Assembly: GCA_028023455.1 (NCBI GenBank)
Contig: JAQFVV010012423.1
Span: forward strand, 9,404,269-9,468,268
Direction of reading: 5' to 3'
Source: Epiperipatus broadwayi
Taxonomy: Eukaryota > Onychophora > Udeonychophora > Euonychophora > Peripatidae
Length of the DNA: 64,000 nucleotides
Shown here: one piece after another, positions 35,613 to 47,449 of the stretch
How the letters are laid out: each line of letters opens with the position of its first letter
Numbering within the stretch: position 1 is the first letter of the stretch
Position numbers and translations under genes: made by a program
Notes under the pieces: model-generated
Told to the model about the DNA's origin: nothing
The model's database searches: none
What the model saw: only the letters and a program-made list of their open reading frames with translations

Positions 35613-35847
35613 CTTTTGGATCAAGATCTTTCATAATCATTCCTTCTACATAACCAGTCAAATCTTGAACATGAGAATGAACTTGCATTAAACCATCCAA
35701 AGGCGTTGAAATTAAAAGATTTTGATTGATATAATGAGATTCAAAGAATTCTACGATTGTGCATAATTTCTGTTCTTCAATCTCTAGCATATCCAAAGAG
35801 AGGGCACTGTCTGTGGGGCTGCAGCAGCCATTCAGATCAGACCAGGA
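35613..35847 (-). CDS. Internal coding exon of an unrecognised protein
   Basis: Read on the minus strand, a TTTTTGTTTTTTTTAG acceptor precedes the exon (AG at 35849-35848) and AAAAG|GTAAAAAT is the donor (GT at 35612-35611). The 235-bp exon is open throughout in one frame, starting in phase 0 and ending in phase 1. It encodes 78 residues that begin SWSDLNGCCSPTDSALSLDM and include LCTIVEFFESHYI and LTGYVEGMIMKDLDPK. Codon and residue use is normal for a soluble protein (acidic, no low complexity), unlike the chance frames nearby. I do not recognise the family. No other exon is visible, so introns on both sides are long. Confidence 0.75.
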
Positions 35848-35849
35848 CT

Positions 35850-36900
35850 AAAAAAAACAAAAAGATAAAAACAATAGCATTTAGATAATTATTGGCTACA
35901 ACATGTGTATGCATTACAAAATAAAAACTGGTATTAAACTTATAAACTATTCTTTTATATAAAATTAATAAATACTAAGTTATAATTAGATTTTTGTGCA
36001 TTCATCATTATATGTAGTTTATGAAAATATGGTAACATGATAAAAGAAGAAAGACAGCAAGAGATTTTCATCTGACAAACAAATCAAATAGTCAATTAAT
36101 ATTATATTTACCGTGGAAAACGATAATAAACATTTAAGTCATTTAATTTCTACAAAAGAATTTTCGAAATCTTAAATTTGATAAATTGCATATATTAATT
36201 AAAACAAAATTAAGAAAACAAAATTAATAAAGAAATTAAGACAGTAAAATAGATATCAAAAATTTCCAGTGTGATTTATTGTATTAAAAAAATGCAAGCT
36301 TAATTCTTGATTAATACACATCTTACTATGAATAATGTATTTCCAAAACTTTATTATTTAAAAACAAATAGACATATAGAGTAAATAGACGTTATCTTTC
36401 ATCCCATCATCTTTGTTATTTTTCTAACCAAATTAATATAGACAAATAGTAATAATAATAAATAAATTTATAAATAATCGTGTAAACTGAACAAAAATAT
36501 TTAGTTTTTTTTATTAAATTAACTGTTTTTTTTTTTTTATGGTTTCAAATAATCTTTAAACTTGAAAGTTAAATCTGGCATAAAGTGTAAATAATATTCA
36601 TTTTAAAATAAACTTTCAAGCATATTTGGATTCATTTTAAGGGAGATGGTGAAGTTTGTAAAATAATACTTTTCCTAAATAATTTATTCGTTTTCTATGT
36701 ATCTTCTAATAGCCTTTGTATTTCTAAACTTATATCAGAAAAAATTATTACACATCGTATTTTAATACCTATACCATATCCATTTATTGTATGTAAGACT
36801 TATAATCTTATACATTTTTGCTTTAAAATTTATGTGAAATTAAATTTTTTCTTTATACTACAGAAGATATTTTCTGTTTTTAACAAATGTATCCAATATT
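35850..36900. other. AT-rich non-coding stretch, probable intron
   Basis: No gene is seen. It lies immediately upstream (minus-strand sense) of the exon acceptor. Confidence 0.5.
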
Positions 36901-36923
36901 AAACACTGGCAAGTTAGATTACA

Positions 36924-36924
<1 letters not shown>

Positions 36925-36983
<59 letters not shown>
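36925..36983. repeat. (CA)n(TA)n compound microsatellite
   Basis: About eight CA units are followed by a TA run of roughly 40 bp. Confidence 0.95.
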
Positions 36984-36985
<2 letters not shown>

Positions 36986-37009
36986 TGAAAATTTTGTGTA
37001 GTGAAACTT

Positions 37010-37405
37010 AGAAAATTTATAAAGTAGGCAGATACATATGGGCAAGATTAAACTTTTATTGACCGATAGCCCTAGCCACTAACTCACAGAGAAGCTAAGC
37101 TTAAAATATCACTGACTATTAAAAAAAATCCTCTAACTCTTGTTTCTTTTAAAAAAAATAAATAAAAATAAGTTACTGCCAAAATTAATCACAAACATTT
37201 ATTATGCACATCACATATATAAATCAAATTTGAGGATTAGATTATTTATCATTATTCTATATATTTAAATTCTGATATTTTTATTAATCTGCACAGATGC
37301 AAATTTTTATACCATTTAATATTTTATAATGTTAAGCATAAATAGACTACATAGAATACACACTTAGAGACTTTCAAATTATTTAACCTCAAGTTAAAAG
37401 TTCAC
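37010..37405. repeat. ~390-bp direct duplication, copy 1
   Basis: It aligns with 39638-40030 from AGAAAAT(T/G)TATAAAGTAG through CTTAGAGACTTTCAAAT and TTTAACCTCA. It lies 2.6 kb from the other copy in the same orientation. It is either an interspersed repeat or the diverged ends of an old element; I see no coding remnant between the copies. Confidence 0.8.
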
Positions 37406-37900
37406 AGTTAAAGCAACACTAGTTTCCTGATATACAGGTGTTACTAACGCAACATGATGTTAGCATAAAACCATGCTGACTGGAATGTGCGTCTGTGGCA
37501 TGATATTATTAAAAAAGTGATCATTGTCCAGTGCAGGAATGTGCATATGTTTGGTGAAGGAATCATATAAAAAATATTGGAAAAAACTGAAAATGCTCTA
37601 AATGGAGGGAGAGCGGTTCTTGCCAACTTATAGATTCTATCCATAGAGTGTAAGGAATCAAATGGTGTAGGGAAAAATACCTCTGCCACCAAAAACAACA
37701 TGATGGCTACACTTTTGGGCCATGCATTCAGTTGGGTACTAAACCCTGTATGCTAATGCACTTCAGATTATCTTAACATACAACCTTCCACCAGCACAGA
37801 TTCAACTATGAAACAGATAGCCAAAAATTAACCCCACATAATCTAATCCAAACATACAAATCTATGCAGCCATCATTAATTTAAAAGAAATTATGAGAAT
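37406..37900. other. Unassigned, slightly GC-richer sequence
   Basis: The minus frame at 37444-37701 (85 codons) has no domain I recognise. The patch is less AT-rich than its flanks and may be part of the element delimited by the 390-bp repeats. Confidence 0.4.
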
Positions 37901-37902
37901 GG

Positions 37903-37903
37903 A

Positions 37904-37987
<84 letters not shown>

Positions 37988-38001
37988 AAGAATAAGAATA
38001 A

Positions 38002-38032
<31 letters not shown>

Positions 38033-38034
38033 AA

Positions 38035-38065
<31 letters not shown>

Positions 38066-38176
38066 AAGAAGAAGAAGAAGAAGAAGAAGAAGAAGAAGAA
38101 GAAGAAGAAGAAGAAGAAGAAGAAGAAGAAGAAGAAGAAGAAGAAGAAGAAGAAGAAGAAGAAGAAGAAGAAGAAG
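37903..38176. repeat. (AAT)n(GAA)n trinucleotide microsatellite
   Basis: About 55 bp of AAT repeats is followed by roughly 215 bp of GAA with a few AAT interruptions. The final pure GAA run is about 140 bp (38037-38176). The poly-Arg and poly-Leu frames through it are artefacts. Confidence 0.97.
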
Positions 38177-38179
38177 CAT

Positions 38180-38990
38180 ATTAAAAGAAAAATATAACAA
38201 ATAACTTAAATTTCTGCTTAGCCAGATAAGAGACTTTGTGAGTTAAGAACCATTTAGGTTTAAGTATTTGAAAAGTTCTTGTTTTAGATTATTAAAAGTA
38301 TTTGAAAAGTTCTTAGAATATTAAAGTTCATACTTTCCATGGCTGTAGGTTTATTTGAAATTTATCTTGGTGGTCCATGGTGTATTGCACAACTCCCATA
38401 ATCCTGGAGGTCACCTCAGCTGGTGCAAATACAGGAAACTAATTTATTGCATGACCCTTACATTTTTAGGTCTGCAATGCACTTAAATATGCTTAAGTTA
38501 CATAATAAACAAGAGCAATGTCCAAGAACAAAACTTCCCTTCCCTTTTATATCATTTTGAATTCCTTATCATCAAATTGTAGGATCAATCTTGCCTGGAT
38601 TCATCCTGATCTTATTGGCAATGATGATTTTCTCTGTGGAATATGTGTTCATTCACATCCTTTATTGGGCAGTTTATTTTGAGCAGCAATATAAGACTTT
38701 ATTATTAGAAATTTTTTAATTGACTTGTTAAATGCCCTCAAGGGCCTGTTTGTTATTATGTCATTAATTTCAATAGAAAATAATTTCCATTCTAAGATTT
38801 AAAATTTCAAAATAGAAAATCAAATTAAAAATAATTTGTAAATAGAAAATACTTACCAGCTTTTATTTTTTTTTAAAATTAATTTAAAAAAACAATCTTT
38901 TATTCTTAGATTTTTCCTTACTTTAATACTTTTCCATCTGTGCAATTTTATATATTGGTTTAAATAAGCAAACAGTTTAAACTTTGCGGC
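38180..38990. other. Non-coding sequence
   Basis: No gene is seen. AGTATTTGAAAAGTTCTT occurs twice (38262 and 38298). The segment 38340-38650 is less AT-rich and may be a dispersed repeat. Confidence 0.45.
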
Positions 38991-39010
38991 TAATTGTTCT
39001 AAAGTGCAAA

Positions 39011-39080
39011 ATATAAAATGCACTAACATGCACAAGCACCAAAGCTTGTGTGTGCTTGTGCATGTTAGCACATTTTATAT
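39011..39080. repeat. 29-bp-stem hairpin with 12-nt loop
   Basis: The left arm 39011-39039 and right arm 39052-39080 are complementary except for two adjacent positions. The loop contains AAGCTT. Short open frames on both strands across it are by-products. Confidence 0.9.
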
Positions 39081-39089
39081 GGGTTTAAA

Positions 39090-39630
39090 TAAAATTATTA
39101 ACTTTTATATTTATTTATTGATCTTTTTTTGTTTTATTTGGCATAAATGTATATCATTACATTTTGTCAAAAAACAAAAACAATAAAAAAAAAATTTACT
39201 TAAGTGTTAGTAAGCATATATTAGAAAAAAATGTACTGACTTCTTTGGTTAATAATTACACACTCAAAAAAAATTCCCCAAATTTCTACATCAACTGAGA
39301 ATGTGTCTTCCTCCTCAACAGTTCACAATTTTCTTACTTTTCTCTTTATTAATCAGTCTTACCAACAATTACTTTTCTAAGTTATATTTTATCAGTTTCC
39401 TTATCTGCATGTATGCTCATGTGCACATTTTAATTTCTGGCAGTATTTTTACATTCTGTTCAAATTTATAACTTCAATAAAAAAACCAAAAGTTAACTAT
39501 TCATTTTTTTACTGGCACAATTTCTAAAACTCCCAGGGTACTTGTGGTATCAAGCTGCATTGGGAAGCCATTTATAATGGTCAGATGGAGACTCTTTCCC
39601 TATCTGCCATACTAGGGTGCCACTAGGCTA
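39090..39630. other. AT-rich non-coding stretch
   Basis: No gene is seen. Confidence 0.5.
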
Positions 39631-39637
39631 TTAGAAC

Positions 39638-40030
39638 CTAGAAAATGTATAAAGTAGACAGATACATATAGGCAAGATTCAATTTTTATTGACTGATAGC
39701 CCTAGCAACTAGCTAATGGAAAAGCAGAGCTTAAAATATCACTATTAAAAAATCCTCTAACTCATGTTTTTTTTTTTTAAAAAAAATTAATAAAAATAAG
39801 TTACTGCCAAAATTAATCACAAACATTTATTATGCACATCACATATATAAAACAAATTTGAGGATTAGATTACTTATCATTATTCTATAGATTTAAATTC
39901 TTATATTTTTATTAATCTGCACAGATGGAAATTTTTATACAATTTAATATTTTATAATGTTAAACACAGATAGACTATATAGAATACACACTTAGAGACT
40001 TTCAAATCATTTAACCTCAGGTTAGGGTTA
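39638..40030. repeat. ~390-bp direct duplication, copy 2
   Basis: Second copy of the 37010-37405 sequence, with scattered substitutions and small gaps throughout. Confidence 0.8.
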
Positions 40031-41460
40031 GAGTTATGGAAAATTGAAAATACTATAACATCGTGTCTGTTGTGTCTATTCTAACAGATTTTAACATAAT
40101 AGATGCTGCTGTGTTTTATTTATTATGGTTAGGTTTATTCATTTTTATTTCCAAAAAATAAAAGATAAATAAATAAATTGAAAGTTTACATGGGTATTTG
40201 CTTTTGTTTTAAATATCAATCTAGCAATTAGTGTGTCAAAATAATCAAAAATATTTTATAAACAAACAAAAATCATATTTTGTTTATACCAAAATCTTTG
40301 AGTGAAAATTTGACCAGAAGAAAGTAAATGAGAATTTTTTTCTGTATCAAGCAATGTGATATTCTATAAATGTAAACTGATTGTTCCATATGTCTAAGCC
40401 AATTGTCCATAACATACTGACCTCTTTAGATTTTTTTCAAATAAAATATCATTAATACTATTATGGAAAAATTATATTATGAAAAACTACAGGTCATTAT
40501 CACTTACAGTAATTGTAATACAGGATTTCAAAACTGGAGATGAATGATGCTCCTTAAAAATAAACAAGGAATGTTTTGCAGTGATGGGAAAAGAAGTTAG
40601 AATAAAGATAAATATTTTTTTTTACTTTTTTTTGCTTTTGTTGTTTGTCAATTTCAGTTGAGTTGTTGCTTCTGAATATATTAGATATGAATTTCTTTAC
40701 TTAATTATAAAATAAGACTAGATTCTCTACCATTTGGTAAAATTTACTATTAAATAAATTAATGCTTTTTCATTTATGAATGCAAAATGAATCAAAAATT
40801 AATTTACTATAATATTATTTTATTAACACTTCTATATTTCAGTAATTAAACACATTTCATTTAATTTTGACTTAATTAGCCAAACAAATATAAATAAAAT
40901 TAATATATACCTATATACAATTTAGCATTGGGAATTTATGTGAGAATTCACCATAGCAATCATCATCAATTTATAGCACTATTTTGATTTACAATCGATT
41001 ATTTACTATGACAATCTTGGGGGAAAAATCAAAAATTTTTGTTGCTGGGGCATTTTTGAAAAGAGTGACCATTTTGTAAGATTAATGACATAGAGTATGA
41101 TTATTTTATTAAAACTATATTATCCAAAAGCAAATAGTGACATTTCTGTCAAAAATGTGCAGTACAAAGTTTACTCACTATACACAACATAATAAGCAAT
41201 ATTACAGTACTGTATACAATATTTTGATTGTAAATTAATACATGATTAATGTACAATGCAATATTTTAGTTAATTTTCATCCAGTATCCTTATAAAACAA
41301 TGAGTATTTCATTAACGACATATTCTTAATAAGGATTTTCACTATTAATGATTACAAATACCAAAAAAAAAAATTTCATTCACTATAATAAATAACCACA
41401 ATCCTATTTTAATAATGTATAGCAACCAAATATATTAATATTAAAATTTAAAATATATAT
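40030..41460. other. AT-rich non-coding stretch
   Basis: No gene is seen. A short palindromic TACAGTACTGTA is at about 41204-41215. Confidence 0.5.
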
Positions 41461-41564
41461 AGTAGTTTAAAAACTATATTGTATTTACTCACTTTTATGG
41501 ATTAAACTTTTTATGAATTGTACTTTGCTTTTGGTAAAAATAACAATCATTGTATTAATATTTA

Positions 41565-41885
41565 CTAAGGCTGTAACATCAAGAATGTGTGCATAAAAAT
41601 GCGATAGTAGAGACCTCTATAGGTCTTAACCACAAACTTACATTTTGGAAGGAAAGAGGGGAACCCCTTCTTTACTTCAACCTACTCTCTATATAAATAG
41701 GTGAAGCTGATGTGGTTAGATCTGATAACATGAAGCTATTCAATACTTCACTGATTAAGTCCACATTTGTTATTACACATTAATACTCATCAAATCTTTC
41801 AATTTACAATAAGTTAATGGAAATATCTTATAGTTAGAAATCTATTATGATAATTTAAAGTTGTAATTATAAAACTTTGTTATTA
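41565..41885 (-). repeat. ~320-bp dispersed repeat, copy 1
   Basis: It is similar to 46255-46580 and 46605-46870. Shared blocks include TACTAAGGCTGTAA, GACCTCTA-AGGTCTTA, TTACTTCAACCTACT, GGTTAGATCT and GAAGCTATT-AATACTTCACT. On the minus strand the other two copies carry TATATAAAAGTAGG, a TATA-like box. Confidence 0.85.
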
Positions 41886-41899
41886 TAATTGCTATTTTA

Positions 41900-42690
41900 A
41901 AAAAAATGAATTCATGGATTATGCAATTAATAATCAACTTTACATAATCAAAGGTTATTAAATACACTATATGTTTAAAATATTTATTACCATATTTGTT
42001 TAATTTCAAATCAGAATATCATAATTTGTTTCAAAATTAGCTTAAGCCAATGGCAACATTATTGTGAATGTAAAACAATATACTACAGTATATTAAAAAA
42101 TAGAAAATTCATTCAGCATAAAACTAAAAATTAATTATCATATAGAGCGTACTATTACTATAACAATTAATTTTAAATTGTGTATATTATTTAAAATATT
42201 CAATCATATAATATTGATATAAAACTTTAGAGTCAAATCAAAACTGCTATCATTATAAATCCAAAATATCAGTAAAAAAGATATGGGATGGGAGCAAATG
42301 ATTTAATGATTTATGCAATTAATAATTATATGATCAAAAGTTATTAAATCTAAATTAAAATAACAATTACATTACTTGCTCACTTTTAAATCATCTTATA
42401 ATTTGTTTCAGATACACAAAGCAATGTGGATATTATCACAAATGAAAAAATATAATACCAAATAAAAATGAAAATTTCATTCAGCATAAAACTAAAAATA
42501 AATTTTGATCCTATATTATTAATATTTAATTTTAAATTGTGTATAGTATAAATATCTAAAATATTCAGTCAATTTTAAATTAAAATGTTCATGATTGTTA
42601 ATTTTAGTCAAATCAAAAATATTATTGTAAATGTATCTTCAGTAAAAAGTAATTATATCTATTATGCAATTATACATTTTGTATGATGAA
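41900..42690. repeat. Diverged ~370-bp tandem repeat
   Basis: TTATGCAATTAATAAT, AAAGGTTATTAAAT-like sequence, ATAATTTGTTTCA, TTTCATTCAGCATAAAACTA and TTTTAAATTGTGTATA recur in order at about 41920-42210 and 42310-42555. A third partial start is near 42660. Confidence 0.75.
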
Positions 42691-43910
42691 AATACATATA
42701 TATATATATATGTCAAGTATATAAACTTGCATTTTTGTTTATCATATATATATATATAATTTGAAGAAGACTTATGTCTTTAATTTTTATTTAACTAGCT
42801 TGTATCTCTGACATCACAACTATTCAAAAAAATTTCTAAGTCATTACAAAGAAAATGGCTACTGCACTAAATAAAATGTGACCTTATTTCAAAAAAACAT
42901 CACAGCTAGCATATTTGTATATAATGTGTTGTTTATTTAGATTTGTATAATGTATGTTATAAAAGGATCTTAAATATTCAAGCACAATATATATTAGATA
43001 CACTTTTTTAATATGTCAGAATTTTTATTTTTAAACACTTTTATTTAAGTTATAATTTCTATTTGTTTGCTTGTTTGTTTATTGTAAACACTTTTATTTA
43101 AGATTGAATAAAATTTTAAAATCAAGATTTAATATATTTATATTCAATCAAATTCATTCAAATTTAGTACATTTGATATAAATCACTGTCAATACAATAT
43201 GACATTAAAACTTTTTATGTACATTACTTAGTTTCTTAACTACAGACATATTTCAAATATTTTTATATCAAATTTCAAAAATAAGCATGAGAATAAGTGG
43301 TGCATATATTTTTTGATTTTTTAAAAAAAAATTACATTTATTTTAATTTTAAAATTGAAGTAAACAAATTTTTATTATACAACAAAAGAATATTAATTTT
43401 TCTTTATTTTGACTATAAAATTAATTGTTAAAAAATGCCAACAAAACTATATTGTAAATGAACTTGATTTAATACTAAAGATTTTACTTTCAATCTTAAA
43501 AATATTTTTAGTAATCATTTAAAATTGAAATAAAAATAAATCTTTGATTGTAATATTATTGCTAAAAACTAAATAATAATAAATATAAATAAGTATTTTA
43601 CAATCAATGCTTTTATTTACTTTGCACTAAAAATAGTTTTGTCAACCACAAGTGAGGTTTTTATATTTAACTTGAAATAAAAACATGGAGAGGAGATCCA
43701 GAAAATAATTAAATCAATAAATATTGACTTGATTAATTTTAATTAATAAGAATTTTAATTTTAATTTGTAAGAATTTTAATCCAAACAAGTGAGTAAATA
43801 CAGTATACAGTTTTTAATCTAATGGACACATTTTAAAATGCATTTTTTCTAACTATATCTAAGTTTTTTTTTTATAGATGTTTGTTTTAAAACTTTATAG
43901 CTACATATAT
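42691..43910. other. AT-rich non-coding stretch
   Basis: No gene is seen. TA microsatellites are at 42697-42711 and 42745-42757; an AACACTTTTATTTAAG block is repeated at 43033 and 43087. Confidence 0.5.
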
Positions 43911-43914
43911 TTTT

Positions 43915-44690
43915 AATTGGAATCATGACAGCATCTAACATTACCAATTGCCACATCACTTCTTCAATCTATGAATCAAAGAATCATCACAATCTTCAAT
44001 AATGTATGCAGTACTTTACCAACACTTTAGATAAGGATGTCAATAAGACAATTTTATATCTCTGGAAGAATGTCAATACAAAAGCAGTTATTGACTTTAT
44101 AGGCAATGCATGATCTAAGATCATTAATATAATTCTTAATTTTGTGTTGAAGAAAGTCTGACTATAACTGATTACAAATACTTCAATCATACTGAAAATC
44201 ATTCTTAACCTAAGCAGCATTTACAGAAGTTGATACAACATTGAAGAGTTTTTGCAATATCATACAGAAGAATTAACTAATGAGAAATTAATGCAACTGG
44301 ATGAAGAAAATATAATTCCCAAATCCGTAGAGAAGAATCTGGACAAAAAGAAACTAAGGGAATTTATTTCACATCAGGAAATCATGAACAGCATTTTGAA
44401 TGAATTTGATCATCACTTAGAATGCAGCATTAAATTTAAAAATATCTTAAATCAAATAATCATTTATAAAATTTGTATGAAAAGAAAATCAAAGAAGCAT
44501 GTCAACTGTCCATTCTAAACTTTTTTCTTCAGAGATCCTCAGCCATCAACATCTGGTGTATCTACTCCAAGAAAACCATGATCATCAAAGGATTTGGAAG
44601 ATAATGATAGACCTTAGAATAAACAATTGATAAAATGACTCAGAAGATATTGATGAGTGGATCACAGAAAAGAACAACTTAAACCAAATG
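43915..44690 (+). pseudogene. Tigger/pogo transposase C-terminal fossil
   Basis: TSLLQSMNQRIITIF is encoded at 43953-43997; relatives read TSLLQPMDQGVI. Then, after a frameshift, come LYLWKNVNTKAVIDFIGNA (44051 on) with a stop where relatives have Trp, HTEELTNEKLMQLDEEN (44259-44309), and RDPQPSTSG (44531-44557), the Ser/Thr-rich tail common in Tigger-type proteins. The order matches the C-terminal half of the DDE domain plus tail. The N-terminal DNA-binding half is absent. The acidic residue of the MDQ motif, the third of the DDD triad, is Asn (AAT at 43974-43976). The 88-codon frame at 44252-44518 is part of this fossil, not a separate gene. Confidence 0.82.
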
Positions 44691-44699
44691 TTTTTTTAA

Positions 44700-46200
44700 A
44701 CATAGATTTAATTTGCACTATCATACATACATATTTTAAGTTGATACCTGCATAATATAAACATAGCCCATTTTACACAAACATATAAGGTACATTAAGG
44801 GTTTTTTAAATTACTATCTGCACTATGTTAAGTTGTTTGTTAATATGATATTCATAGTTTAGAGCACAATCTTTAGATGGAGTAACCAGCCAAATTTTTT
44901 CCATAGAAAACCATTATAACTTCTTGCCATTTATATGATATTCTTACTTTACCATGAGTTTTGGAAAACCAATTGTCCTTGCTAAGTGGGATAAGTGTGT
45001 GTATATATATCCTAAAATAACTAAATTAAAAATATTAACATAACTTTTTTTTCTGTTATATAAAAAAGAAACTAAAAAACTCCCACAAGTATTTTTATAT
45101 TAAAATAACGAAACTAAAAATAAAATAAAAAAATTAACACCATAATACCGTTTTTTTGTAATATTTTTTTTTTAAAATTATCTTACGAGGAGTGCTTTAT
45201 TTTTTAAATCTAAAAAAAAATAGCTTTAACTAGCTTTGAAATTTTTATAAGCAGTTTTCTTTTTCTCATTAAGCTTCCATGAAGTTAGCTAAATTTAAAG
45301 ACTTTTTCTAAACAATGTCTTCCAAAACAATATTATAGCTGGTTTGATCTCCAATCCATACTTTTATTTCCTCAATAAAATTACCATGTTAGTGTTAACA
45401 AGAGTATTGTTTTTAATAGTTATAAATGCATTAAATAATCTCCATACAATCACATATTTTTTTTTGTAAACATAATAGATAAAAACATAATAAAAGACAA
45501 ATGATTTCCAAGATGCATTTCATGCTGAATCGTTAACTTAGCACTTAGCAGTTGTCACAGGTCATCATTTTTCATAATATATCTTTATCATATTTACAGT
45601 ATTCATCAATTATAAATTGTTATATTTTGATTTACATGTGTCAAACTTAATCCACCTACAACTTTGACACAATCCACGCTAAGTAGATGCAGTAATGATT
45701 ATCGCTAATCATTTATTAAGCCTTAAACCATAGTTAAATATTAATATATCTGAAAACATACAAACATAAAGTTAATCATATTTCACTTTCCCATGTGTAA
45801 TATCTTTTACAAATATATTATATAACTTTCACACTATCATACTTTTTTTAAACATATAAATAACACACACAATGAAAGGTAGATACCTTCCAAGATGAAG
45901 CAGAATTCGTGTGTTGGTCCAGGTCACTATCTCAATGTTTTTAATTGATTATAATGATTCTAAAAATGTTTTGGAAACTAAATTTTAGCTTACAATTATC
46001 TTTCCAAAAAAATAAAAAAATCTTATAACTATATGGTGTTCATTAAAATTTTATTCCTTTGCAAAATTGATTTTACTCAAGTTAGTGACATTTATTTTAA
46101 ACCTTTATAATTTTTTAGCTACATTGGAATTTTAAAATTTGAAATCCAATACTTATCTTTACTATTACTTCTACATTTCACAACAATTATTATTAATATT
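44700..46200. other. AT-rich non-coding stretch
   Basis: No gene is seen. A short segment at 45640-45710 is less AT-rich. Confidence 0.5.
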
Positions 46201-46209
46201 ATAAACATT

Positions 46210-46870
46210 TCTAAAATTAAATGAGAAATTTTTTAAGTATAGGAATTTATTTTTGTAAGTTAGTAATATTTACTAAGGCTGTAATCTTTAGGAATAAGCA
46301 TCTGAAAAATTCAAAGGTAGGGACCTCTACAGGTCTTAGCCACAAGCTTTCGCTAGGAAGAAAAGAGGGAAACCTTCTTTACTTCAACCTACTTTTATAT
46401 ATGAATAGGTGAAGATGAAGTGGTTAGATCTAAGAGTGTGAAGCTATTCAATACTTCACTAATTAATTCCACAATTCTTATTATACATTAATACTCGCGA
46501 AATCTTACGATTTATAACGAGTCAATGGAAAGATCTTATAGTAAGAAATCTATTACGATAATTTAAAGTTGTAATTATAAATTTTATTAAATGCACATTA
46601 TTATATTAAGTAATATTTACTAAGGCTGTAACCTTTAGGACTAAGCATCTGAAAAATTCGAAGGTAGGGATCTCTACAGATCTTAGCTACAAGCTTTTGC
46701 TAGGAAGAAAAGAGGGAAACCTTCTTTACTTCAACCTACTTTTATATATGAATAGGTGAAGCTGAAGTGGTTAGATCTAAGAGTGTGAAGCTATTTAATA
46801 CTTCACTAATTAAGTCCACAATTCTTATTATACATTAATATTCGCAAACTCTTATGATTTACAATGAGTA
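46210..46870 (-). repeat. ~320-bp dispersed repeat, copies 2 and 3 in tandem
   Basis: Copies run about 46255-46580 and 46605-46870 in the same orientation and are much closer to each other than to the copy at 41565, so the tandem duplication is the later event. On the minus strand each has TATATAAAAGTAGG. The 63-codon frame at 46221-46412 crosses a copy and is not selected. Confidence 0.88.
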
Positions 46871-47145
46871 AAGCAATTTTTATATCAATTTTTAAAGATT
46901 TTTTCATATTTTTAGGAAATAAAAAAATTTCTAAATAATATATCCATTCATATAATCATTGTTCGAGTAAAAATTTTGATCAAAGTTCCATTCCATGTGA
47001 TTTATTATTGATTCATTTTTCCATTCAAGTTCACAAATGAGGAGGCTCGATTTTTTTATAATTGCTCCTGTCAAAATCTATGACTTACACAAACATTATA
47101 TACATATATCAGCCAACACTTAGACAATCCCATTATCTACAATAA

Positions 47146-47241
47146 TCAACAATCCACCCTAAAAATTTCATCTTGATGACAGAGACTAAAGTTGAGATTG
47201 TTCAACCGCCTCTTACGAGGCATCTCGTCGACATCTGACAT
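47146..47241 (-). CDS. Possible short minus-strand frame, unrecognised
   Basis: A 31-codon frame starts MSDVDEMPRKRR and ends FRVDC. It is hydrophilic, with an acidic start then a basic PRKRR cluster, and lies in a less AT-rich patch. Two inverted CCAAT boxes lie 160-205 bp upstream (47403-47407 and 47443-47447). It is open further upstream as well, to about 47290. It could be an exon fragment, a retroelement leader peptide or chance. I do not recognise it. Confidence 0.25.
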   Translation of the reverse strand: MSDVDEMPRKRRLNNLNFSLCHQDEIFRVDC

Positions 47242-47402
47242 CACTCTAACTCTGCTATTTCTTATGCTAGAATATTCGTTTGACAGGTATTGATTAGGTT
47301 TTTAAAAGTTCTGTAAGATGGTGCCCTCTTCCGAATTATTTTACAAGTAAAAAATAAAAAAAAACGCATTTAAACCTAAACAAAGAAAGAACATTGTCAG
47401 TG

Positions 47403-47447
47403 ATTGGTTATCAGCGAGCTCTCAGCCAAAAAAGACATTCTGATTGG
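47403..47447 (-). promoter_or_regulatory. Paired CCAAT boxes on the minus strand
   Basis: ACCAATCA and GCCAATCAG occur 40 bp apart on the minus strand, the usual NF-Y spacing range. No clear TATA follows at the expected distance. Confidence 0.3.
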
Positions 47448-47449
47448 CT

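Larger units (their letters stand above)
41466..43817. mobile_element. Possible 2.35-kb element bounded by inverted repeats
   Basis: A ~38-bp left arm (41466-41503, containing TGTATTTACTCACTT) is the approximate reverse complement of 43779-43817 (AAGTGAGTAAATACAGTATA). The interior has no transposase; it contains one copy of the 320-bp repeat and a two-to-three-unit ~370-bp tandem repeat. A Tigger-like transposase fossil starts 100 bp outside the right arm. Whether arms and transposase belong together is unclear. Confidence 0.45.

Noticed and set aside
37862-38204. Poly-Leu/poly-Ile and poly-Arg open frames of over 100 codons
   Set aside because: Direct translations of the AAT/GAA microsatellite on either strand.
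41705-41745. CTGATGTGGTTA...TAACATGAAG, resembling a hammerhead
   Set aside because: Position 9 is T, the GAA is followed by G, stem I does not pair, and the other copies of the repeat lack CTGA.
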